Positions 41,294 to 49,430 of a stretch of 64,000 nt of DNA are shown here, piece after piece (within the stretch, counting starts at the first letter, position 1; each line of letters opens with the position of its first letter). The stretch is taken from positions 247,145 through 311,144 of the forward strand of contig NZ_JALKAL010000007.1 of assembly GCF_023015765.1 (NCBI RefSeq), read 5' to 3'. Position numbers and translations under genes: made by a program. Source of the stretch: Ornithinimicrobium sp. F0845. GTDB lineage: Bacteria; Actinomycetota; Actinomycetes; Actinomycetales; Dermatophilaceae. A model generated the notes under the pieces. It was not told the origin of the DNA, did not search any database, and saw nothing but the letters and a program-made list of their open reading frames with translations.

Positions 41294-41362
41294 ATGAGCG
41301 ACGACGGGCATTTGCTCTGCCCCCTGACGGTCCGCCGCCGGCAGGGGGTTGACAACCCGTGA
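41294..41362 (+). CDS. Putative 22-residue leader ORF before the CNNM gene
   Basis: ATG at 41294 opens a 22-codon frame (MSDDGHLLCPLTVRRRQGVDNP) whose TGA overlaps the GTG of the CNNM protein (GTGA). GGAG lies 13 bases upstream. The segment includes CCCCCTG...CAGGGGG, which could pair and hide the downstream ribosome-binding G-run. A longer in-frame ATG exists at 41159. Coding status is uncertain. Confidence 0.35.
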   Translation: MSDDGHLLCPLTVRRRQGVDNP

Positions 41363-42795
41363 GCGCCGTCCTCTCACTCCTCGTCGGACTGGTCGTCATC
41401 CTGGCGATCACGGCAGCCACGGCCTTCTTCGTGGCGCAGGAGTTCGCCTACATGGCGGTGGACCGCTCCCGACTGGGGGCACGCGCCGCCGCGGGTGACA
41501 CCGTCGCCCAGCGCGCCCTGGCCATCACCAAGCGCACCTCCTTCATGCTCTCCGGCGCGCAGCTCGGCATCACGGTCACCGGACTGCTCGTCGGGTATGT
41601 CGCCGAGCCCCTCGTCGGTCAGGCCGCCGGTGAGATGTTCGGCTGGGCCGGCGTGCCCCAGGGCACCGGCATCCTGATCGGCACCATCCTGGCCCTCGCG
41701 CTGTCGACCATCGTGCAGATGGTCTTCGGTGAGCTCGTGCCCAAGAACCTCGCCATCGCCCGGCCCGAGCCGGTGGCCCGGGCCCTGTCCCTGCCCACCA
41801 CCATCTATCTGCGGCTGACCGGGTGGCTGGTCTGGATCTTCGACCAGTCCTCCAACCTCCTGCTGAAGGCTCTCGGCATCGAGCCGGTGCACGATGTCGA
41901 GCACTCCGCCTCGCCCCGGGACCTGGAGCACATCGTGGCCGAGTCGCGGCGTAGCGGCGATCTGCCCGATGAGCTCTCCACGCTGCTCGACCGCATCATC
42001 GACTTCCCCGCGCGGGACGTCGAGCACGCGATGATCCCCCGCTCCCGCGTCGGCGTCGTGCAGGCGGAGGACACCCTGGGGCAGATCCGCCAGCTGATGG
42101 CGACCGAGCACTCCCGGTATCCCGTGCTCGGCGACGGCGAGCAGATCCTCGGTGTGGTCCACCTGGCCGACGTGCTGTCCTCCACGGCCGGTGACGAGAC
42201 ACCCGCCCACGAGCTGGCCCGCCCGGCGCTGATCATCCCGACCGTGATGCTGCTCCCGGACGCCCTCGAACAGCTCAATGACGCCGGCAGCCAGTTGGCG
42301 TGCGTCGTCGACGAGTGGGGCGGACTCACCGGCGTGCTGACCCTCGAGGACCTCGCGGAGGAGTTCGTCGGCGAGATCACCGACGAGCACGACCCGGAGC
42401 CACCGCCAGAGACTGTCGAGGAGGACGACGGCACCTGGGTGCTGGACGGGGACGTCCACGTCGACGAGGTCGAGCGCGCCATCGGGCACAGCCTGCCCGA
42501 CGGAGACTATGAGACGGTCTCCGGCCTGCTCATCGCCACCCACGGCGCCCTGCCCGACGAGGGCGACGTGATCGTGGTGCCCATCGAGCCCGAGAGCGTG
42601 CTGGAGAGCGAGGACGACCAGCTCGCGCTGCACGCAGAGGTGCTCGAGGTGGACCGGCACGTGCCCTCGCTGCTCCGGCTGACCCTCGCTCCAGCCCCGC
42701 CGACCGAGCCGGAAGCGAGCACCACGGTTGAGCCGGGACCAGGCGCCACGGACGAGCCGGAGGCTCCCACCAGCGACGAGCGGGGGCGGGCGTGA
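41359..42795 (+). CDS. CNNM/CorC (HlyC) family membrane protein with CBS pair
   Basis: A 478-residue protein. An N-terminal CNNM membrane domain covers about 1-195 (FFVAQEFAYMAVDRSRL; LGITVTGLLVGYV; VQMVFGELVPKNLAIARP). A CBS pair spans about 210-340 (AMIPRSRVGVV; LACVVDEWGGLTGVLTLEDLAEEFVGEI). The CorC_HlyC domain follows at about 355-440, then an acidic disordered tail. The family transports or regulates Mg2+/Na+ at the membrane. The GTG start overlaps a small upstream ORF. It is followed directly by a second CNNM gene. Confidence 0.93.
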   Translation: MSAVLSLLVGLVVILAITAATAFFVAQEFAYMAVDRSRLGARAAAGDTVAQRALAITKRTSFMLSGAQLGITVTGLLVGYVAEPLVGQAAGEMFGWAGVPQGTGILIGTILALALSTIVQMVFGELVPKNLAIARPEPVARALSLPTTIYLRLTGWLVWIFDQSSNLLLKALGIEPVHDVEHSASPRDLEHIVAESRRSGDLPDELSTLLDRIIDFPARDVEHAMIPRSRVGVVQAEDTLGQIRQLMATEHSRYPVLGDGEQILGVVHLADVLSSTAGDETPAHELARPALIIPTVMLLPDALEQLNDAGSQLACVVDEWGGLTGVLTLEDLAEEFVGEITDEHDPEPPPETVEEDDGTWVLDGDVHVDEVERAIGHSLPDGDYETVSGLLIATHGALPDEGDVIVVPIEPESVLESEDDQLALHAEVLEVDRHVPSLLRLTLAPAPPTEPEASTTVEPGPGATDEPEAPTSDERGRA

Positions 42796-43826
42796 TGGAG
42801 AACCCCTGGATCGTTGCCGTGGCGACCGTCGTCATCATCGCGCTGAGTGCGTTCTTCGTCGCCGTCGAGTTCGCCCTGATCGCCGCCAAGCGGCACCGTC
42901 TTGAGGACGCTGCGAGCTCGAGCCGTTCCGCGCGCGCCGCACTGCGCAGCTCCACCGAGCTCACCCTGCTGCTGGCCGGCTCCCAGCTGGGCATCACGGT
43001 GTGCACGCTGGCTCTCGGCGCCATCACCAAGCCGGCCGTCCACCACTGGCTGACCCCGCTCTTCGAGGCCTGGGGCCTGGCCTACTGGGTGGCCGACGTC
43101 GCCGGCTTCGTCCTGGCCCTGGTCATCGTGACCTTCCTGCACCTCGTGGTCGGCGAGATGGCACCCAAGTCCTGGGCGATCGCGCATCCGGAGCGCTCGG
43201 CCACCGTGCTCGCACTGCCGATGCGGGCGTTCATGTGGGGCACGCGGCCCCTGCTGCGCGCGCTCAACGGCTCCGCCAACTGGATCCTCGAGCGCTTCGG
43301 CGTGGAGGCGGTCAACGAGGTCGCGACCGGGCAGAACCCGGACGACCTGCGACACCTCGTGGAGCACTCGGCCAACGTCGGCGCCCTCGACGCCAGCTTC
43401 TCCTCCCAGCTCAGCGGGGCCCTTGACCTGGAGAACCTGCGCATCCTCGACCTGCTGGACGGGGTGCCGGTCACGCAGGTGGAGCCGGACGCGACCGTGG
43501 CAGACGTGCGGGCCGCGACCCAGCAGAGCGGCCACCTGAGGATCCTCGTGGGCAGCGGCACCAGCACCCAGGGCCTCGTGCACGTGCGGGACACCCTGCT
43601 GCACGACGACGCGACCCCGGTGACCGAGCTCGTCCGGCCAGTCTTCACGGTCGACCCCGAGACCAAGGTCTACGAGGCGCTCGCACAGATGCGGGAGACC
43701 GCGACCCACCTCGCCGTGGTGTCCGACCGGGGCAGGACCGTCGGGGTGGTCACGCTCGCGGACGTGCTGCAGCTGCTCCTACCTCAGACGAAGGGCCGCG
43801 TCAGCTCCCCCGAAGCGGCCTCGTAG
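42795..43826 (+). CDS. CNNM/CBS membrane protein lacking the CorC domain
   Basis: A 343-residue companion of the preceding protein. The CNNM domain (about 1-195: SAFFVAVEFALIAAKRHRL; FLHLVVGEMAPKSWAIAHPE) and a CBS pair (about 215-335: HLAVVSDRGRTVGVVTLADVL) are present, but the C-terminal CorC_HlyC domain is missing. Such long/short pairs probably form a heteromeric complex. The ATG shares a base with the previous stop (TGATG). Confidence 0.92.
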   Translation: MENPWIVAVATVVIIALSAFFVAVEFALIAAKRHRLEDAASSSRSARAALRSSTELTLLLAGSQLGITVCTLALGAITKPAVHHWLTPLFEAWGLAYWVADVAGFVLALVIVTFLHLVVGEMAPKSWAIAHPERSATVLALPMRAFMWGTRPLLRALNGSANWILERFGVEAVNEVATGQNPDDLRHLVEHSANVGALDASFSSQLSGALDLENLRILDLLDGVPVTQVEPDATVADVRAATQQSGHLRILVGSGTSTQGLVHVRDTLLHDDATPVTELVRPVFTVDPETKVYEALAQMRETATHLAVVSDRGRTVGVVTLADVLQLLLPQTKGRVSSPEAAS

Positions 43827-43905
43827 GGCGGAGAGGCGGCGTCGCAGCACCGGAAAGCGGCGGCCACGAGCATCGCAGGAGGGCTCGGGTGTCCGTTCCC
43901 ACCGC

Positions 43906-43911
43906 TACCTT
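43906..43911 (+). promoter_or_regulatory. -10 element of the VOC gene (leaderless type)
   Basis: TACCTT, six bases (cctcac), then ATG at 43918. Confidence 0.6.
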
Positions 43912-43917
43912 CCTCAC

Positions 43918-44268
43918 ATGACTCTCACCGTAGGCATGATCACCACCGACACCACCGACGCCGAGGCCCTCGCCGCCTGGTGGGCGGAGCAGACCGGCGC
44001 CGAGATCGCCGAGACCAACGACGGCTGGTTCGTCATCATCCGGGGCGGCACCCTGCCGGTGTGGCTGGCGTTCCAGAAGGTCGAGGAGGTCACCCCGGGC
44101 AAGAACCGGCTGCACCTTGACCTGAGCACCGACGACCTGGACGCCGAGGTCGAGCGCCTCCTCGGGGCCGGGGCGACCCTGGTGGCGCGGCGCGGTGACG
44201 AGCACTTCCGCTGGGTGACGCTCGCCGACCCGCAGGGCAACCAGTTCTGCGTGTCCGGAAAACACTGA
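43918..44268 (+). CDS. VOC (glyoxalase/bleomycin resistance-like) family protein
   Basis: A 116-residue protein with the two beta-alpha-beta-beta-beta modules of the vicinal-oxygen-chelate fold. Segments NRLHLDLSTDDLDAEVERLLGAGA and WVTLADPQGNQFCVS are the usual second-module signatures. The metal ligand set is partial (His and late Glu positions unclear), so it may be a non-metal binding or resistance-type protein. The function is unknown. It has a leaderless promoter. Confidence 0.85.
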   Translation: MTLTVGMITTDTTDAEALAAWWAEQTGAEIAETNDGWFVIIRGGTLPVWLAFQKVEEVTPGKNRLHLDLSTDDLDAEVERLLGAGATLVARRGDEHFRWVTLADPQGNQFCVSGKH

Positions 44269-44290
44269 CCGGCCGTCGACCCCGGGGCAG

Positions 44291-44296
44291 TAGGGT
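44291..44296 (+). promoter_or_regulatory. -10 element giving a leaderless leader ORF
   Basis: TAGGGT, six bases, then GTG at 44303, which opens an 11-codon ORF rather than the phosphotransferase itself. Confidence 0.5.
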
Positions 44297-44302
44297 GCCC
44301 GG

Positions 44303-44338
44303 GTGATCGAGCGGGCCGCAGCCAGGGCGGCAGTATGA
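44303..44338 (+). CDS. Putative leaderless 11-residue leader peptide
   Basis: GTG at 44303 sits at the position expected for the transcript 5' end and opens VIERAAARAAV, whose TGA overlaps the ATG of the phosphotransferase (ATGA). The phosphotransferase ATG lacks a clear ribosome-binding site, so ribosomes could reach it by coupling from this mini-ORF. Length alone cannot prove translation. Confidence 0.4.
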   Translation: MIERAAARAAV

Positions 44339-45336
44339 CGGTGGGCGCGGGCTACCACGACCTCACCGACGAGGAGCAGGCTGAGGCGCTGCGCCCGGTC
44401 GCCCTCGAGGCGGCCGCGTGCTTCGGCCTCGAGGTGCACCGGCTGGAGGTGCTGCTGCACGCCTACAACACGACATACTCCCTGGAGACGGTGACCGGGG
44501 AGCGGTTCGCGCTGCGGATCAACACCAACTCGACCAGCGACGGGCCGGAGATCGCGACCCAGCAGGCCTGGCAGCTGGCGCTCGCAGAGCACACGCCCGT
44601 GCAGGTGGCCACGCCCCGACGCACGGTCGACGGACAGTGGTGCGCCTCGGTGGCATCGCCAGCCCTCGAGCGGGAGCTGCGGGTGACCTGCGCGTCGTGG
44701 TTGGAGGGTGACGACGTCGGCGACCCGTCCCCCGAGGTGGCCCGTGAGCTCGGCCGGGCGATGGCTCTGATGCACCAGCAAGCACGGACGTGGGAGCTGC
44801 CCGACGGCGGCCGCATGCCGCTGTTCGACACGCCGCTGTTCGGGGATCCCGACCTCTTGGACACCGCCGACCTGCAGGAGGACCAGCACGAGGTGCTCCG
44901 GATCGCCCGGACCCGCACCGAGGAGGCCTTCCGCAGGCAGTATGCCGGGGCGCCGGTCATCGCGCTGCACGCCGATCTGCACGGCGGCAACCTGAAGTGG
45001 CACGACGGCCGGCTGGCGGTCTTCGACTTCGACGACTGCGGGCTCGGCATCCCGGCGCTGGATCTGGCGATCAGCACCTTCTACCTGCGCGGTGATGACG
45101 AAGCGCCCGAGGTCGCGATGCGCGCCGGGTACGCCTCCATCGCCCCGCTGCCGGAGGTCAGCACCGAGGACTTCGAGGCGATCGTGGCCTCGCGGCAGCT
45201 GCTGCTCGCCAACTCGATACTGGCCAGCTCCACGACCCAGCTCCGGGCGATGGCCCGGACCTACCTGCCGGCCACGGTCGACCGGCTGCGGCACTGGCTG
45301 GAGACGGGCCACTTCACCCGTCAACTGGGTGGCTAG
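44335..45336 (+). CDS. Aminoglycoside phosphotransferase (APH)-family kinase
   Basis: A 333-residue kinase-like protein, homoserine kinase/choline kinase type. The catalytic loop is ALHADLHGGNLKWH (HxDxxxxN), and the metal-binding Asp is in VFDFDDCGLG. The N-lobe nucleotide-binding Lys equivalent is not obvious (ERFALRIN). The substrate is unknown, and resistance function is not implied. Translation probably couples to the mini-ORF ending at its ATG. Confidence 0.88.
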   Translation: MTVGAGYHDLTDEEQAEALRPVALEAAACFGLEVHRLEVLLHAYNTTYSLETVTGERFALRINTNSTSDGPEIATQQAWQLALAEHTPVQVATPRRTVDGQWCASVASPALERELRVTCASWLEGDDVGDPSPEVARELGRAMALMHQQARTWELPDGGRMPLFDTPLFGDPDLLDTADLQEDQHEVLRIARTRTEEAFRRQYAGAPVIALHADLHGGNLKWHDGRLAVFDFDDCGLGIPALDLAISTFYLRGDDEAPEVAMRAGYASIAPLPEVSTEDFEAIVASRQLLLANSILASSTTQLRAMARTYLPATVDRLRHWLETGHFTRQLGG

Positions 45337-45390
45337 CCATGGAGCTGTCCGCCCGCGAAACCCTGAGTGACCCATTGCCGGGAGTACACC

Positions 45391-45930
45391 GTGAACGACA
45401 TCCTTGACTGGTTGAGCTCCTACTCCGGACCAGTCGTCTTCCTGATCCTCCTGGGAGCTGGCTTCCTCTTCGTCGCCAGGACAGTGGTGCAGCGAGCGGT
45501 GGACGCCGCCATCGGTGCGCGCGCCGAGCGGGGGCGACTTCAGCTCGGCAGGCGCTCTGCGTTTGAGGAGAGAGTCCTGACCGACAGGTACGTGGCATTT
45601 CAGGACCTGTTTGCGCGGATTCAGAAAGTCACCACGACACTGAATGGGATTGCCCACGGCCAACGGCCCCCTGACGGTTTCTACAGAGACCTCGGGTCTG
45701 GTCGAGACATTGTTCTCCTCACCGCGGTTTTCGAGGACCTTGGCACACAGGAGCCCATCCTCGGACGCCGACTCCACTCGGCCCTGGATGAGCTGGCACA
45801 GGCCGCGATCGCCTTCGCCAACTCCCCAGATGACCTCGACCGGTGGGAAACAGCGCGCCAAGACCTCTTGGTCGCGGCGGAACAAGAGTTCGGCCTCTCG
45901 AGAATTCGGTGGGAGGAGCTGCGCGGATGA
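45391..45930 (+). CDS. Single-pass membrane protein of unknown function, atypical composition
   Basis: A 179-residue protein: a short external or leader segment, one membrane helix (about 13-33), a basic stretch and a long helical cytosolic domain. GTG 45391 has GGAG seven bases upstream and is preferred to an ATG at 45367. Codon use is less GC-biased than its neighbours (TTT, AAA, ATT, ACA and TCC-rich) and suggests recent acquisition. No family recognised. Confidence 0.65.
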   Translation: MNDILDWLSSYSGPVVFLILLGAGFLFVARTVVQRAVDAAIGARAERGRLQLGRRSAFEERVLTDRYVAFQDLFARIQKVTTTLNGIAHGQRPPDGFYRDLGSGRDIVLLTAVFEDLGTQEPILGRRLHSALDELAQAAIAFANSPDDLDRWETARQDLLVAAEQEFGLSRIRWEELRG

Positions 45931-45997
45931 AGCTCTGGACAGGTCCCCGTCTACGCGTCTAGACATGCCAGTCAGCCGGTCCCCCACGCCAAACACC

Positions 45998-46027
45998 TTG
46001 ACTCACGACGTTCGTAGTGGTTACCGT
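45998..46027 (+). promoter_or_regulatory. Sigma-70-like promoter upstream of the DUF6069 gene
   Basis: TTGACT (45998-46003) and TACCGT (46022-46027) are 18 bases apart, the best -35/-10 pair in the window. The leader to the ATG at 46146 would be about 110 bases. Confidence 0.65.
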
Positions 46028-46048
46028 AGGAAACTACGAGCGTAGTGG
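46013..46048. promoter_or_regulatory. Operator-like repeats overlapping that promoter
   Basis: CGTAG-gaaa-CTACG (46025-46038) is a perfect inverted repeat over the -10/start region. It is flanked by direct copies of CGTAGTGG at 46013-46020 and 46041-46048, 28 bases apart. The geometry suits a dimeric TetR-type repressor. No such regulator gene is adjacent. Confidence 0.55.
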
Positions 46049-46145
46049 ATGGTCAGGCGACTGGACATCTGTCGCGGGGACCACACCGTCGTCGTGAGCG
46101 CTGCGCGCCATCGACTGGCCGTGCGAACGGTCGAGAGAGGCAGAG

Positions 46146-46580
46146 ATGTCAGACACGATGCAGAACTCCCAACCAAAGACCCTGACGCGACAGCGGAGCG
46201 AACCGAAATGGTCCACCGACCTGGTCGCCGTCGGCGCCGCGGTCGTGTGTGTGGTGGTGATGTGGCTGTGCCTCGCGGTCTGGAGCGGCGTCGACCTGAC
46301 GGTCACCCTCGGGGAGGAGACCCGCGAGATCCAGGGGGTCGCGGTCGTGATGGGCGCGGCGGTCGCCGGTCTGCTCGGCGTGGGCACGCTGCGGCTGCTG
46401 GAGCGGATCATGCTCCGCGCGCTGCAGATCTGGACCGTCATCGCGATCGCGGTGACACTCGTCTCGGCGCTGGGGCCGCTGTCGGCGACCAGTGCCGCGG
46501 CGACCGGCGTCCTGCTGGCGATGCACGCCATCGTCGCGGTGGTGCTGATCGTCTCGATGCACCGCATCCGACGCCGGTGA
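46146..46580 (+). CDS. DUF6069-like four-helix membrane protein
   Basis: A 144-residue protein with four membrane helices (about 25-48, 63-82, 92-112, 118-138) and a charged N-terminus. The layout and VAVVMGAAVAGLLGVGTLRLLER segment resemble the actinobacterial DUF6069 group. The function is unknown. GAGAGAGG lies six bases before the ATG. Its promoter carries operator-like repeats, so it is probably inducible. Its stop almost touches the convergent EF-G-like gene. Confidence 0.75.
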   Translation: MSDTMQNSQPKTLTRQRSEPKWSTDLVAVGAAVVCVVVMWLCLAVWSGVDLTVTLGEETREIQGVAVVMGAAVAGLLGVGTLRLLERIMLRALQIWTVIAIAVTLVSALGPLSATSAAATGVLLAMHAIVAVVLIVSMHRIRRR

Positions 46581-46581
46581 C

Positions 46582-48660
46582 TCAGCCCGTCAGCTCCCGC
46601 GCCAGGTTGGCCGGCAGGTAGTCGTAGCGGGCGAAGCTGCGCGTGAAGCTGCCGGAACCGTGGGACACCGAGCGCAGGTCGATCGGGTAACGCGCCAGCT
46701 CGTGCTGCGGCACCTCCGCACGGATCACGGTGTGCCCCTCGCGCTCACCTGGCTCGGTGCCCTGCACCTGTGCGCGCCGGCTGCGCAGGTCGGCCATCAC
46801 CGCTCCGACGAAGTCGTCGGCGACGAGCACCTCGACCAGGTCGACCGGCTCCAGGAACGAGACGGTCGAGTCGTTGGCGGCGGCCCGCAGCGCCTGGGCC
46901 GCCGCGTTCTGGAAGGCCTGGTCGGAGGAGTCCACCGAGTGGGCCTTGCCGTCGGTCAGCGTGACGCGCACGTCGATGCACGGATAGCCGCCGAGGACGC
47001 CCTCGGCCAGCTGGTGGCGCAGGCCGCGCTCCACCGACGGGATGTAGTTGCGCGGCACCGCGCCGCCGACCACCTTGTCCACGAACTCGAAACCCGACCC
47101 CCGGCCGAGGGGCTCGATCTCGAGCTGCACCACGGCATACTGCCCGTGCCCGCCGGACTGCTTGACCAGCCGGCCCTGCTGGGACACCCGGCGCACGAAG
47201 GTCTCCCGCAGGGACGTTCGCACCGGCTCGGTGACGACCTCGACGTGGTGCCGCTCCCGCAGCCGCTCCAGGACGTCGTCGACATGGGCGGGGCCGAGGG
47301 TCCACAGCACCAGCTGGTGGGTCTCGGCGTTGCGCTCGAGCCGTAGCGTCAGGTCCTCGGAGATCAGCCGCTGCAACGCCCCCGCGAGCTTGTCCTCCTC
47401 CTTGGTGCTGGCCGCCTGGATCGCTACCGGAAGCAACGGCTCGGGCAACAGCCACGGCTCGACGAGGGCGGGATGATCGTCGTCGGAGAGCGTGTCGGAG
47501 GTCTCGGCACTGGCGAGCTTGGTGACCAGGACCAGCTCACCGGCGATCGCTGAGTCGCGCGGCGCCGTGCCGCCCGCCACCGGCGAACTCAGCTGACCGG
47601 GCCGCTCGTCGGCCTCGTCGTGCCCGGGGTGGTCCTCGAGGTCGTGCCCGACGGCCCACTCCAGATGGCCGCTGACGTGCAGCCGGGACGTGGGGGTGAG
47701 GGTCCCGGAGAAGATGCGCACGAGCGCGAGCCGCCCGACATACGGGTCGGTGCTGGTGCGGATGACCTGGGCGACCAGCGGGCCATCGGCGGCGGCGGTC
47801 AGCTCGCCGAAGTCACCGCCGTCCGGGGTCATCACGGCGGGCAACCACGCCTGCGCGGGCGAGGGGAACGCGTGGACGACGAGGTCCAGCAGCGCCGGGA
47901 TCCCCACACCGGTCGGCGGGTTGACCGGGACGATCGGGAAGAAGCGGGCGGTGGAGACCGCTGCGGTCAGGTCGGCCCACAAACCCTCGGCGCTGATCTC
48001 CTCGCCGCCGAGGTAGCGCTCCAGCAGACTCTCGTCCTCGGACTGCTCGATGATCGCCTCGATCAGCGCCCCGCGGTGCTCCTCGACCCGGGTCGCCTCC
48101 TCCTCGGTCAGCGCCCGGCTCTCGCCGGTGGCGTCGTGGGCGACCTGGCCGAGCAGGTCGAGCACGCCGGTCAGCTGTTGATCCTCTAGGACCGGCAGCC
48201 CCATCGGCACCGCCTCCCCGAAGACCCGGCCACACTCCCCCACGACCTGGTCCCAGTCGGCGCGGGCCAGCTCAAGCTGTGTGACCGCCACCGCACGGGG
48301 GATGCCGACGGCTGCGCACTCACGCCACAGCATCCGGGTGGCCTCGTCGATGCCGCTGCCCGCCGCGACGACGAACAGCACCGCATCCGCGGCCCGGAGC
48401 CCGGCCCGCACCTCGCCGACGAAGTCGGGGCGCCCCGGCGTGTCCACCAGCGTGACGACGGTGCCGGTCAACGGGTGGACCGCACTCACCACGCCCAGCG
48501 CGGTCGAGGGGTCCTCGGCCTCCTTGACGTGACCGAGCTGACCCGTCACGAGCTGCTCGACGAGGGCGCTCTTGCCGGTGCCCTGCGGTCCGACCAGGAC
48601 CACGCTCCGGATCTGGTCGACGGACTCGGGTGTGGTGAACGTCGCGTCGGTGCGGTTCAT
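46582..48660 (-). CDS. Elongation factor G-like translational GTPase (EF-G2 type)
   Basis: A 692-residue protein with the EF-G domain order. G1 is GPQGTGKS (24-31) and G3 is DTPG (73-76). The G4 motif NKxD is replaced by TQLE (127-130), so guanine specificity may be lost or altered. Domain IV (YNYxPxx-like GGAVPRNYIPSVERGL) and domain V (FSRYDYLPANL end) are present. Such second EF-G paralogues in actinobacteria are not the housekeeping factor and have no firm role. A leaderless -10 (TAGGTT plus six bases) sets the start. Confidence 0.9.
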   Translation of the reverse strand: MNRTDATFTTPESVDQIRSVVLVGPQGTGKSALVEQLVTGQLGHVKEAEDPSTALGVVSAVHPLTGTVVTLVDTPGRPDFVGEVRAGLRAADAVLFVVAAGSGIDEATRMLWRECAAVGIPRAVAVTQLELARADWDQVVGECGRVFGEAVPMGLPVLEDQQLTGVLDLLGQVAHDATGESRALTEEEATRVEEHRGALIEAIIEQSEDESLLERYLGGEEISAEGLWADLTAAVSTARFFPIVPVNPPTGVGIPALLDLVVHAFPSPAQAWLPAVMTPDGGDFGELTAAADGPLVAQVIRTSTDPYVGRLALVRIFSGTLTPTSRLHVSGHLEWAVGHDLEDHPGHDEADERPGQLSSPVAGGTAPRDSAIAGELVLVTKLASAETSDTLSDDDHPALVEPWLLPEPLLPVAIQAASTKEEDKLAGALQRLISEDLTLRLERNAETHQLVLWTLGPAHVDDVLERLRERHHVEVVTEPVRTSLRETFVRRVSQQGRLVKQSGGHGQYAVVQLEIEPLGRGSGFEFVDKVVGGAVPRNYIPSVERGLRHQLAEGVLGGYPCIDVRVTLTDGKAHSVDSSDQAFQNAAAQALRAAANDSTVSFLEPVDLVEVLVADDFVGAVMADLRSRRAQVQGTEPGEREGHTVIRAEVPQHELARYPIDLRSVSHGSGSFTRSFARYDYLPANLARELTG

Positions 48661-48666
48661 TGTCCC

Positions 48667-48672
48667 AACCTA
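48667..48672 (-). promoter_or_regulatory. -10 element of the EF-G-like gene (leaderless type)
   Basis: TAGGTT on the minus strand, six bases (gggaca), ATG at 48660. Confidence 0.65.
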
Positions 48673-48794
48673 GGCCCCATCGGTCCCCGCCGAAAGGCCG
48701 GACGTGGACGGCCCGCGCGGTCCCTGTCGGAACGCCGGACGTGGACGCCGCGTGCTGCGGGGACCGCTGAGTCGGACCGCGCGATCACGCTCGC

Positions 48795-49289
48795 TTACTG
48801 CCCGTCAGAGCCAGCCAGCTCCGCCGCCAGCTCCGACTCGTCCTCCTCCGACAGCGAGGTCTGCAGGACGGTGCCGCCGAACTCACTCATCGCCGCGTTG
48901 AACTTGTCCTCGGTGATCTTGCTGGCCATGATCACGACCGCAGCACTGCCGGGCTCGAGCAGTCCCTCGACCCGCTCGCGGAAGGCCTTGTTGATGCCCA
49001 CCTTGCTGAGCTTGCCGCTCAGCGCACCGACGGCGCCTCCCACCAGCAGTCCGAGTCCCGGAGCCAGGAACAGGATGCCGATCAGCACACCCCAGAGCCC
49101 GCCGGCCGCGGCCGACGCGCCCACGATCTTCTGCGGCATCTCGACGTGCTTCTTCCCCTCGTCGTCGATGTGGACGGTGGCCAGGCCGTTGAGGGCGACC
49201 ACGAAGTCGCGCTGCAGCTGCAGCACCTTCTGATAGGCGCGGTCGGCGGTCGCGTGGTCGTCGTAGCCGATGATGATCAGCTCGGACAT
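48795..49289 (-). CDS. DUF1269 domain protein
   Basis: A 164-residue protein. An alpha/beta N-terminus (ELIIIGYDDHATADRAYQKV) is followed by a glycine-rich hydrophobic hairpin (about 58-92, GGLWGVLIGILFLAPGLGLLVGG), a regulatory-domain-like part (AAVVIMASKITEDKF), and an acidic end. DUF1269 proteins are membrane-associated with unknown function, often stress-linked. GAGGAGG seven bases before the ATG is a strong ribosome-binding site. Confidence 0.88.
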   Translation of the reverse strand: MSELIIIGYDDHATADRAYQKVLQLQRDFVVALNGLATVHIDDEGKKHVEMPQKIVGASAAAGGLWGVLIGILFLAPGLGLLVGGAVGALSGKLSKVGINKAFRERVEGLLEPGSAAVVIMASKITEDKFNAAMSEFGGTVLQTSLSEEDESELAAELAGSDGQ

Positions 49290-49430
49290 GGTGTGCCTCC
49301 TCTCGGCAGGTGATCGCCAGGGAACCCCAGCGGGACGATTCTGCTCCTGCCCGGCTCCCGCCGCTACCCGGCGATCAGCGGGCAGGCGGACCGTGGGCAG
49401 GCGATCAACGAGCCCAGCCGGACCGCGGGC

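Noticed and set aside
44335..45336. Antibiotic resistance kinase
   Set aside because: The APH fold is shared by many metabolic kinases, and nothing in the context indicates resistance.
45961..46050. Integration (att) site
   Set aside because: The repeats fit a promoter operator better. There is no integrase or tRNA nearby.
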